Below, in pieces: positions 45,887 through 54,005 of a DNA stretch of 64,000 nucleotides. This DNA comes from Ruegeria sp. HKCCA6707. Its GTDB lineage: Bacteria > Pseudomonadota > Alphaproteobacteria > Rhodobacterales > Rhodobacteraceae. The stretch spans positions 248,001 to 312,000 of the forward strand of contig NZ_WQEG01000006.1 of the NCBI RefSeq assembly GCF_013033515.1, given 5' to 3'. Made by a program: the position numbers and the translations under genes. The notes beneath the pieces were generated by a model. That model did not search any database. It saw only the letters and a list, made by a program, of their open reading frames with translations, and was not told where the DNA came from. Numbering within the stretch: the stretch's first letter is position 1; each line of letters begins with the position of its first letter.

Positions 45887-46153
45887 ATGGAAGACATCAC
45901 CGAAGACCAGGCCGCCGTCAATTACCGCGTAACCGCTGGCGAGCTGCGCCAGTTCATCGAACGGTTCGAGCGTCTGGATGCGGAAAAGAAAGACCTTGCC
46001 GAGCAGCAAAAGGAAGTCATGGCCGAAGCCAAGGCGCGCGGCTACGACACCAAGGTCATGCGCAAGGTGATCGCGCTGCGTAAACGCGACAAGGACGATA
46101 TTGCCGAAGAAGAGGCGGTGCTTGAGATGTACAAGGAAGCACTTGGCATGTGA
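45887..46153 (+). CDS. gapR: GapR family nucleoid-associated protein (DUF2312)
   Basis: An 88-residue protein of the DUF2312/UPF0335 family. The Caulobacter member GapR is a tetrameric clamp that binds overtwisted DNA ahead of polymerases and helps topoisomerases. The N-terminal extension is followed by the family core GELRQFIERFERLDAEKKDL and GYDTKVMRKVIALRKRDKDD, with the conserved DNA-contact lysines. The start at 45887 gives the usual N-terminus. Confidence 0.92.
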   Translation: MEDITEDQAAVNYRVTAGELRQFIERFERLDAEKKDLAEQQKEVMAEAKARGYDTKVMRKVIALRKRDKDDIAEEEAVLEMYKEALGM

Positions 46154-46172
46154 CCATTGCTGTCTGGGCCCT

Positions 46173-47084
46173 TCAGGGGGTCAGAAAACGAATGCCTGGC
46201 ATGGTTTGCAACTGTGCCAGATCCTGTTCGTAGAGTTCGGTAAACGCAGCAACAACCTCGTCATCCCAGCCGGGGTAGTCGATTACCTCTTCGATCGCCT
46301 CCGCATGAGCATGCCGTTCGAAAATTTCGGCCAGCGCATCACGCGTTGCAGAAGATTGAAAAAAATCCTCCTGGGACAGCAGTTCATCAAGTTCGCGAAC
46401 TCCTGCGTCTGCCAACAATGATGACAGGAATGCGAACTCGTTTGTCAGTGGTGCGTCCTCAGGTAAGCCTGCGAGCGCTCGGAAAACGTTACCGATTATC
46501 AGAGGCGCATGGGTGTCGCTCCAAAGCGTGATCTCAACGTTCGGCGCCAATTCCTGAATATCTTCGATCATAGGCAGCCAACTGAGACAGCTGAGATCGG
46601 TTGACGACAGAATCTGTTGCCGGTCTTGCTGGGGCAGGGCGGCCAGTACGCCGGCGATCACGCTGGCCGGATTACGCAAAGCAATGAACAATTGAATTGG
46701 CTGACCATCAAAAACATGGCTTATGAAGCTAAGACGTTCCCCGGCAGAAGGGTAGAACTGCCCGTCTTCGATGGTCGAGGTAAGCGAGCCGAGAAAACTC
46801 CCACCGGTCAAAATGACTCGCCTCGGTTCTTGACCCTCGGGAATCTGAGTTTGAAACAGAGCTAAGGTTTCTGATGCGACTGGTCGAGCCTTAGGTGCAT
46901 CAAGTGCGGGCTTGAAAACCGTACGGTATTTTCTGCCACCAAAATACAGGCAGTTGTGTTCTGCCATGAGGTTGGTGTTTGCCCGTGCCAATTCAAAGAG
47001 CCGCCCTTCGTCAGTAAACGCAACGCTGCTAAGGATGGCCACTTCCACGGTCAAGACTTCCCACATTTTGAGAATACTGTTCAT
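46173..47084 (-). CDS. Conserved hypothetical protein
   Basis: About 303 residues. ATG 47084 is used; TTG at 47114 is another possible start. A central part (QPIQLFIALRNPASVIAGVL) resembles the RxxRNP-like segment of sulfotransferase-fold proteins, and a preceding ILTGGSFLGS could be a degenerate phosphate-binding loop. The similarity is weak. It converges on gapR and lies 345 bases from tRNA-Thr. Function unknown. Confidence 0.6.
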   Translation of the reverse strand: MNSILKMWEVLTVEVAILSSVAFTDEGRLFELARANTNLMAEHNCLYFGGRKYRTVFKPALDAPKARPVASETLALFQTQIPEGQEPRRVILTGGSFLGSLTSTIEDGQFYPSAGERLSFISHVFDGQPIQLFIALRNPASVIAGVLAALPQQDRQQILSSTDLSCLSWLPMIEDIQELAPNVEITLWSDTHAPLIIGNVFRALAGLPEDAPLTNEFAFLSSLLADAGVRELDELLSQEDFFQSSATRDALAEIFERHAHAEAIEEVIDYPGWDDEVVAAFTELYEQDLAQLQTMPGIRFLTP

Positions 47085-47114
47085 CGGGTTACAGGTAGAA
47101 ACTGATGCCGTCAA

Positions 47115-47429
47115 ATCGAACGGTGTACCCAGGGATCATGCTGGCATTCACCGATTATCCGATGCTTGATGCGCTCCGGCAATCAGGACCCTTGGGGGCT
47201 TTGGGCGCTCCAGCCTGCAATTGCTGAGATCTAGCCGAGGCATTCGCCGTGTCATCTGGACATCTGTATTGAACGAGCATTCTTGGCCCTCCGACCAGTT
47301 CATCCCCGCCTCCACGATGGGCTACGGATTTGAATAAAACCCCACACATCAATCAATCGAAACTATTGTGAAAATGCCTCTTGAGCTTTTCGACTGAATG
47401 ATGTTAATCGCGTCGAAACACCCAAGGGT
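47115..47429. other. Intergenic region upstream of tRNA-Thr
   Basis: No gene seen. It contains the predicted tRNA promoter at its downstream end. Confidence 0.5.
47381..47409 (+). promoter_or_regulatory. Predicted promoter of tRNA-Thr
   Basis: -35 TTGAGC (47381-47386), 17-base spacer, -10 TTAATC (47404-47409), placing transcription start about 14 bases before the mature tRNA. Confidence 0.55.
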
Positions 47430-47505
47430 GCCCCTATAGCTCAGCTGGTAGAGCAACTGATTTGTAATCAGTAGGTCCGCGGTTCGAGTCCGTGTGGGGG
47501 CACCA
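47430..47505 (+). tRNA. tRNA-Thr (anticodon TGT)
   Basis: A 76-base cloverleaf with encoded CCA. Acceptor GCCCCTA/TGGGGGC (one G-T pair); D stem GCTC/GAGC; anticodon stem ACTGA/TCAGT with loop TTTGTAA, giving TGT, which reads ACA threonine codons; T arm CGCGG-TTCGAGT-CCGTG. It marks the edge of an accessory region. Confidence 0.97.
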
Positions 47506-47643
47506 TAAAAACAATCACTTAGCAGTTTATAAATTCTAAGGTGCGAGCCGGGGGCCGCAGAGGGGCCGCTGGTAAATAGGGAGCCGTTACTTCGAAATGC
47601 CTTTGATTCTGTACGTCCCTGCAGGCAAGCCTTGTAGTCAATC

Positions 47644-47964
47644 TTAACCCTCCCCGTGCAAAATCTTCCAGCACTCGAACAGTGCTTGGTCGGCCTCTGG
47701 TGTGCTATCGCCGCCTTCGACTTCCAGCCACGTCCAATAGTCGTCAGCTTCCACCAACTTGTTGGTTAAGTCTGAGGCCACAGGCTCGGCGAGAAGCACA
47801 GCCAAACCAACTGCTGCTGCCGAAGCCAACTTGTCGCCAATGTCCTGCGCTTGGTGTTCCCGAGTAGCGCGGACAACCTCGTCTATAACTACGAGCTCCA
47901 CGCAGGTCCGTGCCGTTGTGTAGTTCTCGTCTGCTTGCACCGAACTGGCCAGAAAGTTCGTCTA
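47644..47964 (-). CDS. Unidentified gene fragment fused next to kdgK remnant
   Basis: An open frame of about 98-107 codons from just after a TAG at 47962-47964 to TAA at 47644. The product is helical (VELVVIDEVVRATREHQAQDIG, ending ALFECWKILHGEG) with a credible composition, but it has no good start (a GTG at 47940 is possible). It begins exactly where homology of kdgK stops, so it looks like the 3' part of another gene joined by recombination. The family is not recognised. Confidence 0.4.
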
Positions 47965-48400
47965 GGATCGCAAGCGTTATGCCGGAGAAATAGATCAAGT
48001 TCGCTTCATCAATCGCGGTGTTCAATGCATTCGCGTCCTTAGCAAGTTGACGTGCTGCCGACGCCTCTCTCCAATAGGTAAAGTAACGCTCGCCCTCGCT
48101 CACATGTATGCGATAGAGACCAACAGTCTTGTTTGGTACGATCTGAACGTAAGCGTCAGAAATATTGCCAGCCTGCATAAACTCCAACATGTCGCTGGAC
48201 AGGTCATCATCGCCAACGGCGGTGAAATAGGCGACCTCTGCCTGTGTCTAAATCTGAGCGAGATACCAAGCGGTGTTGAAGATATCTCCGGCAAAGACCA
48301 AGCGAAACGTCCTTGCGTCACCTGTCGGAGCGAATTCGGCCATGCACTCACCAATCGACAAAACGCGTTTCGGACCAGTACGGTCAGAGAAAATCGTCAC
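47965..48400 (-). pseudogene. kdgK: 2-keto-3-deoxygluconate kinase, truncated and interrupted
   Basis: PfkB-family kinase of KDG, in uronate and hexonate catabolism. GTG at 48400 overlaps the cupin stop. The frame reads KRVLSIGECMAEFAPTGD, then AGDIFNTAWYLAQI, and hits TAG at 48248-48250 (codon 51). It continues in the same frame through YFTAVGDDDL, VGLYRIHVSEGERYFTYWRE and IYFSGITLAIL, then homology ends near 47965; about half of the usual 300 residues is missing, including the catalytic GAGD region. So it has both a nonsense mutation and a 3' deletion. It cannot be functional. Confidence 0.85.
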
Positions 48401-48695
48401 GGCGCGGGGTGAAGGTGTCAATTAGAACGCCCGGCACAAGACAGACACAGCCGTGGGTCTGGTCGGAAGGGATCACGAAACTGTCACCTGGACCAACCTC
48501 GCGCTCTTCCTGGCCAAGCGTAAACCGAAATCGACCGCTTTCGACGTAAGTCGATTGTACATGGGGATGGCTATGAAGGGCTCCAATAGCTCCCGACGCC
48601 GCAAACCTGAAAGCTACAACCATCAACTGATCATGATCCGACAAGACTTGCCGAGTCACATCGGGCCCTGTTGAGACAATGGGATACTCAGACAT
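48384..48695 (-). CDS. KdgF-like cupin
   Basis: A 103-residue single-domain cupin. Metal ligands are H41-x-H43, Q47 and H81, in GAIGALHSHPHVQSTYV and DQTHGCVC. This pattern matches KdgF, which converts unsaturated uronates from pectin or alginate to linear keto forms for the KDG route. The start at 48695 is inside a longer frame. It lies between the SDR gene and the kdgK remnant, supporting uronate catabolism. Substrate not proven. Confidence 0.75.
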   Translation of the reverse strand: MSEYPIVSTGPDVTRQVLSDHDQLMVVAFRFAASGAIGALHSHPHVQSTYVESGRFRFTLGQEEREVGPGDSFVIPSDQTHGCVCLVPGVLIDTFTPRRDDFL

Positions 48696-48712
48696 TATGT
48701 GATCCTTGTGTG

Positions 48713-49456
48713 TTACGAGAAAAGCATGCCGCCGTTGATGTCGATATTCGCACCGGTGATGAAAGCGCTGTCGTCGCAGGCAAGAAACAGGACAAGATTT
48801 GCCGTATCTTGAACATGACCTTGACGCTTGAGTGGGGCGTTTGCCTCGAAGCCGCGTCTCCCGGCGTCCGGTGTGTGAATATTGTGGAAATCTGTGTCGA
48901 TCATGCCGGGGCAAAGCGCGTTAACGCGGATTTCTGGACCAACTTCCTTGGCTAGCCCTCGGGTCATGGTCATCACCGCACCCTTCGAGGCTGCGTAGGC
49001 GACGGCTCCCGGACCGCCTCCGTCGCGACCGGCTTGACTTGCCAGGTTCACGATCGCCCCGCTTTTCATGTGCGCCAGGCACGCCTGAGTCATAAGAAAC
49101 GTACTGGTGACATTAAGGCGCATCACGGCCTCCCAATGCTCTAAAGACATCTCCGCGATGGTCTTGCGGGCAATGAGCCCGCCCGCATTGTTAACGAGGA
49201 TATCGACGCCGCCAAAGGCTTCCACTGCCGCCTGAACAAGCGCATCCGCATCTACCTTGTTGTTCAAATCCCCCTGAACTGCGATTGCACGGCCACCTCG
49301 CGTCTTGATAGCCTCGACGGTCTCATCCGCTCCTTTGGAGCTTGAGAAGTAGTTGATAGCGATACTTGCGCCTTCTGAGGCTAATTTCTCGGCGACGGCT
49401 CTGCCGATGTCGCGGCCCCCTCCTGTGACGATTGCGGTTTTTCCTTCGAGTTTCAT
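48713..49456 (-). CDS. SDR family oxidoreductase
   Basis: A 247-residue classical short-chain dehydrogenase. The cofactor motif is TGGGRDIG (11-18), with NNAG at 89-92, the catalytic S140, Y154 and K158 (YAASK), and a C-terminal substrate loop. In this island it may reduce a keto-uronate such as DEH to 2-keto-3-deoxygluconate, or act on a related sugar acid; this is inferred from neighbours. It sits 17 bases upstream of the KdgF-like gene. Confidence 0.88.
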   Translation of the reverse strand: MKLEGKTAIVTGGGRDIGRAVAEKLASEGASIAINYFSSSKGADETVEAIKTRGGRAIAVQGDLNNKVDADALVQAAVEAFGGVDILVNNAGGLIARKTIAEMSLEHWEAVMRLNVTSTFLMTQACLAHMKSGAIVNLASQAGRDGGGPGAVAYAASKGAVMTMTRGLAKEVGPEIRVNALCPGMIDTDFHNIHTPDAGRRGFEANAPLKRQGHVQDTANLVLFLACDDSAFITGANIDINGGMLFS

Positions 49457-49515
49457 TGAAAATCCTTCAAAGCTGAAATCGGCGCGAAACAGAGTGGACA
49501 GTAGTCGTTGAACGC

Positions 49516-50394
49516 TTATCCGCCCTGCTGCACAAAAAGATCATAGATTTCAGGAACATTGCCATGACCCATGCCTGCCTCTAAAGCCGCAGCGAGGTTG
49601 GCGGCAGTACCTTCTGCGATCTCGACCCGGGTATTCATGTCTTGTGTCATCTGTACAAAATATCCGATGTCCTTGGCAGCATTCGCAATCGAAAAGCCAA
49701 GATCACTGACCCCATCGACAGCATAGTTCTTGCAAAACTGCATGAAGGGCGAATTGGACGGGCCCGCCGACATGATGTCGAACAGCTGCTGCACGTCAAT
49801 TCCGGTGCGTTTGGCAACAGCGAAAGCCTGGCTCATCGCGCAAACGGTAGTCATGCCCATGAAGTTATTGATCAGCTTCGTCACGTGGCCTGACCCAAGC
49901 GCACCAAGGTAAAAGACGTTTTCGCCAAGCACGTCGAGCACGGGCTTCACCTTGACATAGGTGTCCATGTCACCTGCGGCCATGATATTAAGCAACCCGT
50001 CCTTGGCGTGTGCTGGCGTGCGCCCCAAAGGCGCATCAATCATTCCCGCCCCTTTTGCATCTAAATCCGCTCCGATCTTTTGGGTGGATGCCGGAATGGA
50101 CGTGCCGAAATCAATGATGGTTGTCCCCGGCTTGATACCAGCAAGTATCCCTTCGTCGCCGTAGATCAAGCTTTCGACGACTTCCGAAGTCGTAACGCAG
50201 AGCATGACGATATCACTGGCTAGAGCGAGTTCTTTCGGCGTGCTGGCTTCCACCGCGCCCCGCGCAAGCGCAGGCTCTAGGGCGCTCCGCGTCCGCCCCA
50301 TCACCACCAGGTCATACCCGTTGTTTTGCAAGCATTCGGCCATGTTGCCACCCATCAGGCCAAGGCCAATGAATCCAATTATCGGGTCTGTCAT
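49516..50394 (-). CDS. Beta-hydroxyacid dehydrogenase (3-hydroxyisobutyrate dehydrogenase family)
   Basis: A 292-residue NAD(P)-dependent enzyme. The Rossmann motif is GFIGLGLMGGNM (8-19) and the catalytic lysine lies in GHVTKLINNFM near residue 174. The substrate loop reads DAPLGRTPAHAKDG in place of the common DAPVSGG, pointing to an acid other than 3-hydroxyisobutyrate. Members include tartronate semialdehyde reductase and enzymes reducing alginate-derived DEH. It is in the probable operon with the TRAP transporter and SDR. Confidence 0.85.
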   Translation of the reverse strand: MTDPIIGFIGLGLMGGNMAECLQNNGYDLVVMGRTRSALEPALARGAVEASTPKELALASDIVMLCVTTSEVVESLIYGDEGILAGIKPGTTIIDFGTSIPASTQKIGADLDAKGAGMIDAPLGRTPAHAKDGLLNIMAAGDMDTYVKVKPVLDVLGENVFYLGALGSGHVTKLINNFMGMTTVCAMSQAFAVAKRTGIDVQQLFDIMSAGPSNSPFMQFCKNYAVDGVSDLGFSIANAAKDIGYFVQMTQDMNTRVEIAEGTAANLAAALEAGMGHGNVPEIYDLFVQQGG

Positions 50395-50413
50395 ATGTCG
50401 TTACTCCATGCTT

Positions 50414-50848
50414 TCATGTGGGCGTGTTATCGAATGCATCTGCGCCCGCTTGCGCCACCTCGAGATCCTGCGCGGGCGATCCGGAACTCACGCCGATGCC
50501 GCCAACGACAACGCCGCCTGACATGACCGGCAAGCCGCCCGCAACAGCAACCATGCGCCCGCCCAGAGCGGAGGAGATTCCGTGCGCAGGCATGCCAGGC
50601 TGATTTACTTCTCCCAAGACATCTGTGCCTTTCCGGATCCCAGTCGCGGTAAAACTTTTGTCGATGGCCAGTTGAATGCTGGTAATCTTGCCACCGTCCA
50701 TACGCTCAAAAGCGATTAGATTGCCGCTTTCATCGGTCACCGCGATGCACATCGGCACACCGATCTGACGTGCTTTGGCGCGTGCGCCTGCGATCAGCCT
50801 CTCAGCATCGGTGATATCCAGTCTCTTAATCGTCAACATGTGCTGCAC
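50414..50848 (-). CDS. GlcG/HbpS-like heme-binding family protein
   Basis: A 144-residue protein of the GlcG/HbpS (DUF336) family. Conserved segments include the ARQIGVPMCIAVTDESGNLIAFERMDG region and GGLPVMSGGVVVGGIGVSSG. Such genes often accompany glycolate or TRAP clusters; their function is still poorly known. It lies 10 bases downstream of dctM. Confidence 0.88.
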   Translation of the reverse strand: MQHMLTIKRLDITDAERLIAGARAKARQIGVPMCIAVTDESGNLIAFERMDGGKITSIQLAIDKSFTATGIRKGTDVLGEVNQPGMPAHGISSALGGRMVAVAGGLPVMSGGVVVGGIGVSSGSPAQDLEVAQAGADAFDNTPT

Positions 50849-50858
50849 GTTCCGCTGA

Positions 50859-52145
50859 TCATTGGGAGATTATTAGGTTTGGCAACGTCAGGGAAATCGC
50901 CGGTATGAAGGTGATCAGCATGAGCGCTGCAAAGATTGCGAGGTAAAACGGCCATATCGTTCTTACGGCTTTCTCCATTGGTAGCTTACCAACAGCGCAA
51001 CCTACAAAAAGGCAGGTGCCCACAGGCGGCGTGCACAGGCCCAGGCCGAGGTTGACCAACAGGATCATGCCAAATTGCACCGGATCGATCCCCAACATGT
51101 TCATAACCGGCAGAAAGATCGGTGTGCAGATCAGGATCAGCGCTGCCATATCCATGATCATTCCAAGAAGCAGCAAAACTGCATTGATCATGAGCAGGAT
51201 GAGGATCGGATTTTCGGTTATACCCAGCAGGAATTCGACCGTCTTGGTGGGCACGCGGTTGTAGGTCAGCATGTAGGCGAATGCACCCGCACAAGCGATC
51301 AGGATCATGACCATCGAAGTTGTGCGCACTGAAGATATCACAGCCTCCTTGAACCCCTCCCAGCTAAGACTGCGATAGACGATAAGTGTCACGATGAAGG
51401 CATACATTGCCCCAAAGGCACCGGACTCGGTCACGGTAAAAACTCCAGACAAAACCCCGCCAACGATGATCACCGCCGTCAGCAATCCGGGGATCGAACC
51501 GACAAAGGCAATGGCCAGTGCTGTCCAGCCGGGAAATTGCTCGGCCTGATAGCCGCGTTTAACCGCCACAACATAGGCTGCAATCGCAAGGCAGCAGCAC
51601 ATCAGCACGCCTGGCACCACACCCGCCAGAAAAAGCTTAGAGATCGACACCGCGCCACCAGTAGCCAGTGCAAAGATAATCATGTTGTGGCTGGGTGGAA
51701 TGATGATCCCGGCGATGGAGGAGGTCACCGTGACGTTGACCGCGTAGTCAGCATCATACCCTTTGTCTTTCATTACCGGGACAAGGATTGATCCAAGTGC
51801 CGAGATGTCCGCGATGGCCGATCCAGAGATCCCACCAAACAGCATGGACGAGAACACATTGACGATCCCCAGACCTCCACGCACAGCACCAACCGCTGCC
51901 TGCGCGAATTTGACCAATCGCATGGCGATCCCGCCATGAAACATAAGCTCGCCCGCGAAGATGAAGAACGGGATCGCCATCAGCGAAAAGACGTTGACCC
52001 CCGAAACGATCCTTTGAAACCCGACAAAAAGCGGCAGGCCTTCGTACCAGAACGCCGCCAAAGCCGAGATGCCCAGGGCAAAGGCTACCGGTGTACCGAT
52101 TATGACGCAAAGGGCAAAGACCCCAAGAAGAAGCATCAGTCCCAT
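50859..52145 (-). CDS. dctM: TRAP transporter large permease
   Basis: A 428-residue DctM subunit with about 12 hydrophobic segments, including PFFIFAGELMFHGGIAMRLV near residue 58. It forms the sodium-coupled channel of a tripartite ATP-independent periplasmic transporter. It follows dctQ by two bases and is the third gene of dctP-dctQ-dctM. Confidence 0.95.
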   Translation of the reverse strand: MGLMLLLGVFALCVIIGTPVAFALGISALAAFWYEGLPLFVGFQRIVSGVNVFSLMAIPFFIFAGELMFHGGIAMRLVKFAQAAVGAVRGGLGIVNVFSSMLFGGISGSAIADISALGSILVPVMKDKGYDADYAVNVTVTSSIAGIIIPPSHNMIIFALATGGAVSISKLFLAGVVPGVLMCCCLAIAAYVVAVKRGYQAEQFPGWTALAIAFVGSIPGLLTAVIIVGGVLSGVFTVTESGAFGAMYAFIVTLIVYRSLSWEGFKEAVISSVRTTSMVMILIACAGAFAYMLTYNRVPTKTVEFLLGITENPILILLMINAVLLLLGMIMDMAALILICTPIFLPVMNMLGIDPVQFGMILLVNLGLGLCTPPVGTCLFVGCAVGKLPMEKAVRTIWPFYLAIFAALMLITFIPAISLTLPNLIISQ

Positions 52146-52147
52146 GA

Positions 52148-52681
52148 TTAGCCCTGATCTATGTTGTCTTGGCGCTCATCCCTGCCGAGAACTAGGCGGA
52201 TGAGGTGACCAACGGAAAAGAGAAATAAAAGCGCGCCGCAAATCGTTAACGGCAGTGAGCGCAGACCTTCCGACCACTGGATCAAGGGTATGAGTGTGTT
52301 CCATTTGAACTTGGTCAACTCGATCCCGTACCAGAACATCATTGCACCAAACCCGGCCATCAGAACGTCCGATACTATGACACAGAGCGTGCGCACCGGC
52401 GTCGGGACGATGTTGCGAAAAATCACCACAGAAAGGTGCGTGTGATTATGCACCCCGGCGGCTGCACCCAAAAACGCAATAACCATGACCAGAAGTAGCG
52501 AGACTTGCTCGACCCACGTGGGCGTGTTGTTCAGCACATAACGTCCAAAGACCAGCCATGCGAATATCGCGGTCATGCAAACAAGAGCGATCCCCGCGAT
52601 TAAAACACAAGCTCGCGAAAGAAAATCGAAGGCTCTGTCCATTGGTCGCAAAAACGCCGGTGCTTTTTTGTACTCGTTCAT
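52148..52681 (-). CDS. dctQ: TRAP transporter small permease
   Basis: A 177-residue DctQ protein with four membrane helices, starting MNEYKKAPAFLRPMDRAFDF. The typical WVEQVSLLLVMVIAFLGAA motif is seen at residues 55-73. ATG 52681 is preferred; an upstream start at 52717 would add 12 residues. Confidence 0.92.
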   Translation of the reverse strand: MNEYKKAPAFLRPMDRAFDFLSRACVLIAGIALVCMTAIFAWLVFGRYVLNNTPTWVEQVSLLLVMVIAFLGAAAGVHNHTHLSVVIFRNIVPTPVRTLCVIVSDVLMAGFGAMMFWYGIELTKFKWNTLIPLIQWSEGLRSLPLTICGALLFLFSVGHLIRLVLGRDERQDNIDQG

Positions 52682-52757
52682 GTGCCCCCCTTTTTGGATA
52701 AAACGCCCGGCTACCATTCTGGGAGCCGGACGCTCGTTTTTGTCTGATCAGACGAGC

Positions 52758-53732
52758 TTATTCGGTGGCTTTCGCCATATCGACCAAGGCCTGCATGTCG
52801 GGGTTTGCCGCCAGGTAATCGGCATAGACCGTATCCATTGCCGCTTGGAACGGCGCTTTGTCAGCGATTTCGTTTACGGCGATCCCGGCGGCTTCCACGT
52901 CCTTGCGCGCCTGCTCGGAGCCGATAGCCCAGAGTTCGCGCTGAACAAGTGCTGCTTCTTGCGCAGCACTGCGGACGGCCGACTGCATTTCAGGGCTCAA
53001 AGCGTTAAATTTAGAGGTGTTCACGCAAATGCACTCGGGAATGATAAGGTGCTCGGACAGCGAATAGTGAGTGGTCACTTCGTAGTGGCCAACGTTCTTG
53101 AACGAGGGGAAGTTGTTTTCAGCACCGTCCACAACACCGGTCTTCAACGCTTGCTGAACTTCGGCAAATGCCATTGGTGACGGGTTGCCGCCCATGGCCG
53201 AAATCATCGATGTATAAAGATCATTGTTCATCACACGGATCTTCAAGCCTTCAACATCTGTCGGTGTGTTGATCGGCTTCTGGCTGTAGAACGAACGCGC
53301 GCCCGCATCAAACCAGGCAAGAGGTAGCACGCCCGCTTCGCCCATCGCGGCTGCAACGGTTTGACCCGCTTCACCTTCCATGACACGGAACATGTGCGGC
53401 ACGCTCTTGAAGATAAACGGCAAGGACACCAGGTTCGCCTCTTTAACCATGGGTCCAATGGGCCCAAGGTTAAAGTTGCCTACCTCGATGGCACCGATGC
53501 GCACTTGCTCCAACGCATCGGGTTGCGACCCCAGAACACCGCCATGGAAGACGTCAATAGTGATCTCGCCATCCGTGGCCGTATCGACCAGCTCAGCGAA
53601 TTTATCCATGGCCGCGGTGTTCGGGTGGCCGTCGTTGTGAATGTTCCAGGCACGCCAGCTCTCGGCGGACGCAGAAGTTGCGATGAGAGCAACCGCGCTG
53701 GCAGCTGCAAATAGCGATTTCGTAAAAGTCAT
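52758..53732 (-). CDS. dctP: TRAP transporter solute-binding protein
   Basis: A 324-residue periplasmic DctP protein with a signal peptide (residues 1-23, ending TSASA). The carboxylate-binding arginine region is GLKIRVMNN (about residue 163), and VVDGAENNFPSF follows, a motif often seen in binding proteins for sugar acids. ATG 53732 has GGAG upstream. It is the first gene of the operon, divergent from gntR. The ligand is likely a uronate or similar acid, inferred from context. Confidence 0.92.
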   Translation of the reverse strand: MTFTKSLFAAASAVALIATSASAESWRAWNIHNDGHPNTAAMDKFAELVDTATDGEITIDVFHGGVLGSQPDALEQVRIGAIEVGNFNLGPIGPMVKEANLVSLPFIFKSVPHMFRVMEGEAGQTVAAAMGEAGVLPLAWFDAGARSFYSQKPINTPTDVEGLKIRVMNNDLYTSMISAMGGNPSPMAFAEVQQALKTGVVDGAENNFPSFKNVGHYEVTTHYSLSEHLIIPECICVNTSKFNALSPEMQSAVRSAAQEAALVQRELWAIGSEQARKDVEAAGIAVNEIADKAPFQAAMDTVYADYLAANPDMQALVDMAKATE

Positions 53733-53842
53733 GGGTTCTCCTCCCCGTTGAATTTTGGACAGGACCTGGCTTTTCAAAGTTAGGGAGGTCGGTAGAAGCA
53801 TGGCCTCCTGCTTCCTCCCAGAGCCGGAATCACTGTCCCTAT

Positions 53843-53872
53843 ATCGAGTACTAGTATCCAAGTTTTGTCAAT
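53843..53872 (-). promoter_or_regulatory. Predicted promoter of the dctP operon
   Basis: -35 TTGACA (53872-53867) with a weak -10 downstream (TCGATA, 53848-53843, 18-base spacer). The palindrome TACTAGTA (53850-53857) lies between the two, so a bound repressor would block it. Confidence 0.45.
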
Positions 53873-53890
53873 ACTTGTCACCTAGTATCC
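53850..53890. promoter_or_regulatory. Tandem operator sites between dctP and gntR
   Basis: ACTAGTATCC (53851-53860) recurs as CCTAGTATCC (53881-53890), exactly 30 bp apart, about three helical turns. The first copy is part of the perfect palindrome TACTAGTA. Probable binding sites of the divergent GntR regulator. Confidence 0.55.
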
Positions 53891-53898
53891 CAGATAGC

Positions 53899-53927
53899 TT
53901 GACACAGCGCCTCTTAAGACTTTTCAT
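53899..53927 (+). promoter_or_regulatory. Predicted promoter of gntR
   Basis: -35 TTGACA (53899-53904), 17-base spacer, -10 TTTCAT (53922-53927). The second operator copy lies just upstream. Confidence 0.5.
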
Positions 53928-54005
53928 AGGGGTAAAGATCAGTTCCGATTTGGGCTCTTTGAAAGAAGGTCTATATTGGAACAGTTTCAAGTGTTTAGAG
54001 GTGTT

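Noticed and set aside
47155..47352. 65-codon minus-strand frame upstream of tRNA-Thr
   Set aside because: No family match and no start signal; treated as non-coding.
47430..47505. Phage integrase next to tRNA-Thr
   Set aside because: No integrase or excisionase and no clear duplicate of the tRNA 3' end was found in the following 8 kb.
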